Positions 62,733-64,000 of a stretch of DNA of 64,000 nucleotides are shown piece by piece. This stretch comes from Rhynchonema sp. JSB1_4. Taxonomy: Eukaryota; Nematoda; Chromadorea; Monhysterida; Xyalidae. Both the position numbers and the translations under genes were made by a program. Positions within the stretch are counted from its first letter, which is position 1; each line of letters opens with the position of its first letter. Location: contig JASAMV010006009.1 in assembly GCA_030248065.1 (NCBI GenBank), positions 28,409 to 92,408 on the forward strand, read 5' to 3'. The notes under the pieces were generated by a model, which ran no database searches, had not been told where the DNA came from, and saw nothing but the letters and a program-made list of their open reading frames with translations.

Positions 62733-64000
62733 TAATCCAAAAAGTCACGTGACCACGGCAGCAAGACCGGAACGACCACCAACTTTGATTTTTCTAACAC
62801 ATCTGACAAGGGTAAACTGGAGAAGACGATCATGGTAAACGTTTATGAAAACCTGTTCTTGGCTGCGATCAGAAGAATTACAAACCTGCGCAAAATAACA
62901 ACAAGGCTGAATGAACGCTGTGCAACACAAACAGCAGAGGCTCGCAATGCTGGCAATACAAACCATTGCGCCATCTGCATGGGAGAACGCATAAATTCCA
63001 GCATCTTTGGCTTGCAAGAGCGAGCACTCAGTCCCGCCAGACACACCCCCAGAGGGACGCAACGCACCAAAATGCTGCGGCTGCTACCCTGCCTGTGTCC
63101 TGTGCCTGTCAAGGAGTTTGCCCGGCAATTTGAAACCCGTCGTCGGTGTTTTGTTTTTGCTTCCACACTGGTTGCACACAAAAAACTGGTTGCACTTTAT
63201 TTGGCGTTTTTGCGTGTGGACACTTGTCTGACGGCTCAGATACAAATTAACACGTAAACACATGAGGGCTGCGGCAGCGCCGTTTTTTTCAACTGTCTGC
63301 GCAATGCTAGACGCATTGTCAATGCCGATATCAATTTGCAGCCATGCTCACTGTTGATATTACAAAAGACACACCATCAGCGATAACATATTGTGCAAAA
63401 GTAACCTAACCACGGCGTTTTGAAAATTACTGAAGCCAACTGTCCAGGCAGCGTCGTTTCCCATCTTATCATACTTACCACATCGGTGCTGTGCTCTCCA
63501 GCACCTGTGTGGTCACGAAGGAACCACGGCAAATAGAGACGATGGGGATTAGGGCTTTCCATTTCATTTGCTTACCAATGCAGAAAAATAAATAATGGAA
63601 CTTGAAATTTTGTCGCTTGTCAGGTGTGTTGATGTAAAAATGCGTGTTTGAATAACATCACACGAAATCTAAGACCCGATGGGTTTCGAAACACTGACAA
63701 CGCGTTTGATCGTACATGTTCAATGTTTTATTCGATATGTGACATTTATCTACTCCTGGCCCTGGGGGTAGTGACACCCGCGACACTCGACCAGTACCAA
63801 AAGGCATCATACAACAGGACACAAAAATGAGCCAACCCAGCCGGTATCAGTGGTATGAATAGGGAAGATACAGAGCAGATGTGGCACAAAGCCAACAAAA
63901 AAATAACGTGTAAAAAAGCGCATGTGATTATTTTGAATTCAGCGCATTGATACACGCTCAACGTTGCACATTACATGTATCGTACGAAACAATGAAGCGA
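62733..64000. other. Window end: partial minus-strand gene suspected, unresolved
   Basis: Minus-strand open stretches at about 62880-63180 (containing SPMQMAQWFVLPALRAS and a GCGCAG|GTTTGT donor) and the exon at 63479-63562 may belong to one gene that also owns the membrane exon at 62204-62347. I could not find phase-compatible junctions linking them. Nothing else recognised. Confidence 0.25.
63479..63562 (-). CDS. Candidate first exon with strong donor
   Basis: ATG at 63562 opens 28 codons (MESPNPHRLYLPWFLRDHTG...) ending at a consensus GTG|GTAAGT donor in phase 0. A second frame starting at 63567 (MKWKALIPIVSICRG) ends at the same donor in another phase. No continuation is established. Confidence 0.3.

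Noticed and set aside
1..64000. tRNA, rRNA, CRISPR array or bacterial operon features
   Set aside because: Looked for cloverleaf B-box words and regular repeat-spacer arrays; only a chance GGTTCGATTCC inside an ESRP exon (about 21913) and irregular eukaryotic repeats were found.

Overview
The window is eukaryotic and animal. Coding sequence lies in short exons separated by many introns of about 60-150 nt plus a few of several kb. Donors are mostly GTRAG/GTATG and acceptors are very often TTTCAG. Spaced miniature inverted-repeat elements fill the gaps. The gene content is an ESRP/Fusilli-type splicing regulator, Headcase, a GT11 fucosyltransferase, a GT92 glycosyltransferase and a MARVEL-domain protein. 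With the TTTCAG acceptors this points to an ecdysozoan invertebrate, possibly a nematode or a close relative. That placement is inference; no rRNA or mitochondrial marker is present.

Layout. 1-3640: a nest of GC-rich, G-run-rich non-autonomous TIR elements. 4591-7055 (+): six-exon gene for a single-pass membrane protein with a long lysine-rich tail. 7574-9634 (-): seven-exon GT11 alpha-1,2-fucosyltransferase-like gene, convergent with the previous one. 12425-13310 (+): weak coding candidate. 14197-16403 (+): six-exon Pro/Tyr-rich MARVEL-domain protein. 19847-45114 (-): the dominant gene, a 21-exon ESRP/Fusilli orthologue of about 933 codons whose long introns hold most of the repeats. An apparent internal first exon at 22087-22161 would give a short isoform. 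47853-49578 (-): small signal-peptide and single-TM protein. 50097-51844 (-): GT92 glycosyltransferase with an apparent 1-nt frameshift. 53.2-57.7 kb: a cluster of TIR elements, two of which share CAGTWCCGG ends. 58197-60631: a 2.4-kb block with no GG dinucleotide on the + strand. It cuts into the fifth recognised exon of headcase (60632-62061, -). 62.2-63.6 kb: fragments of a further minus-strand gene.

Gene models were built by hand from splice signals, phase continuity and recalled family features. All junctions given for the GT11, MARVEL, lysine-rich and ESRP genes keep frame. The genes do not form an operon. Two are Golgi-type glycosyltransferases, ESRP and Headcase belong to epithelial/differentiation programmes, and the rest are membrane proteins.

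The most unusual signals are: the strand-asymmetric G-depleted block replacing the 3' part of headcase; the internal ESRP first exon; at least 20 copies of the octamer GATGTTTC/GAAACATC (about 2-3 expected), three of them forming splice acceptors; and a 1.4-kb TIR element in an ESRP intron that contains an exon-like coding fragment.
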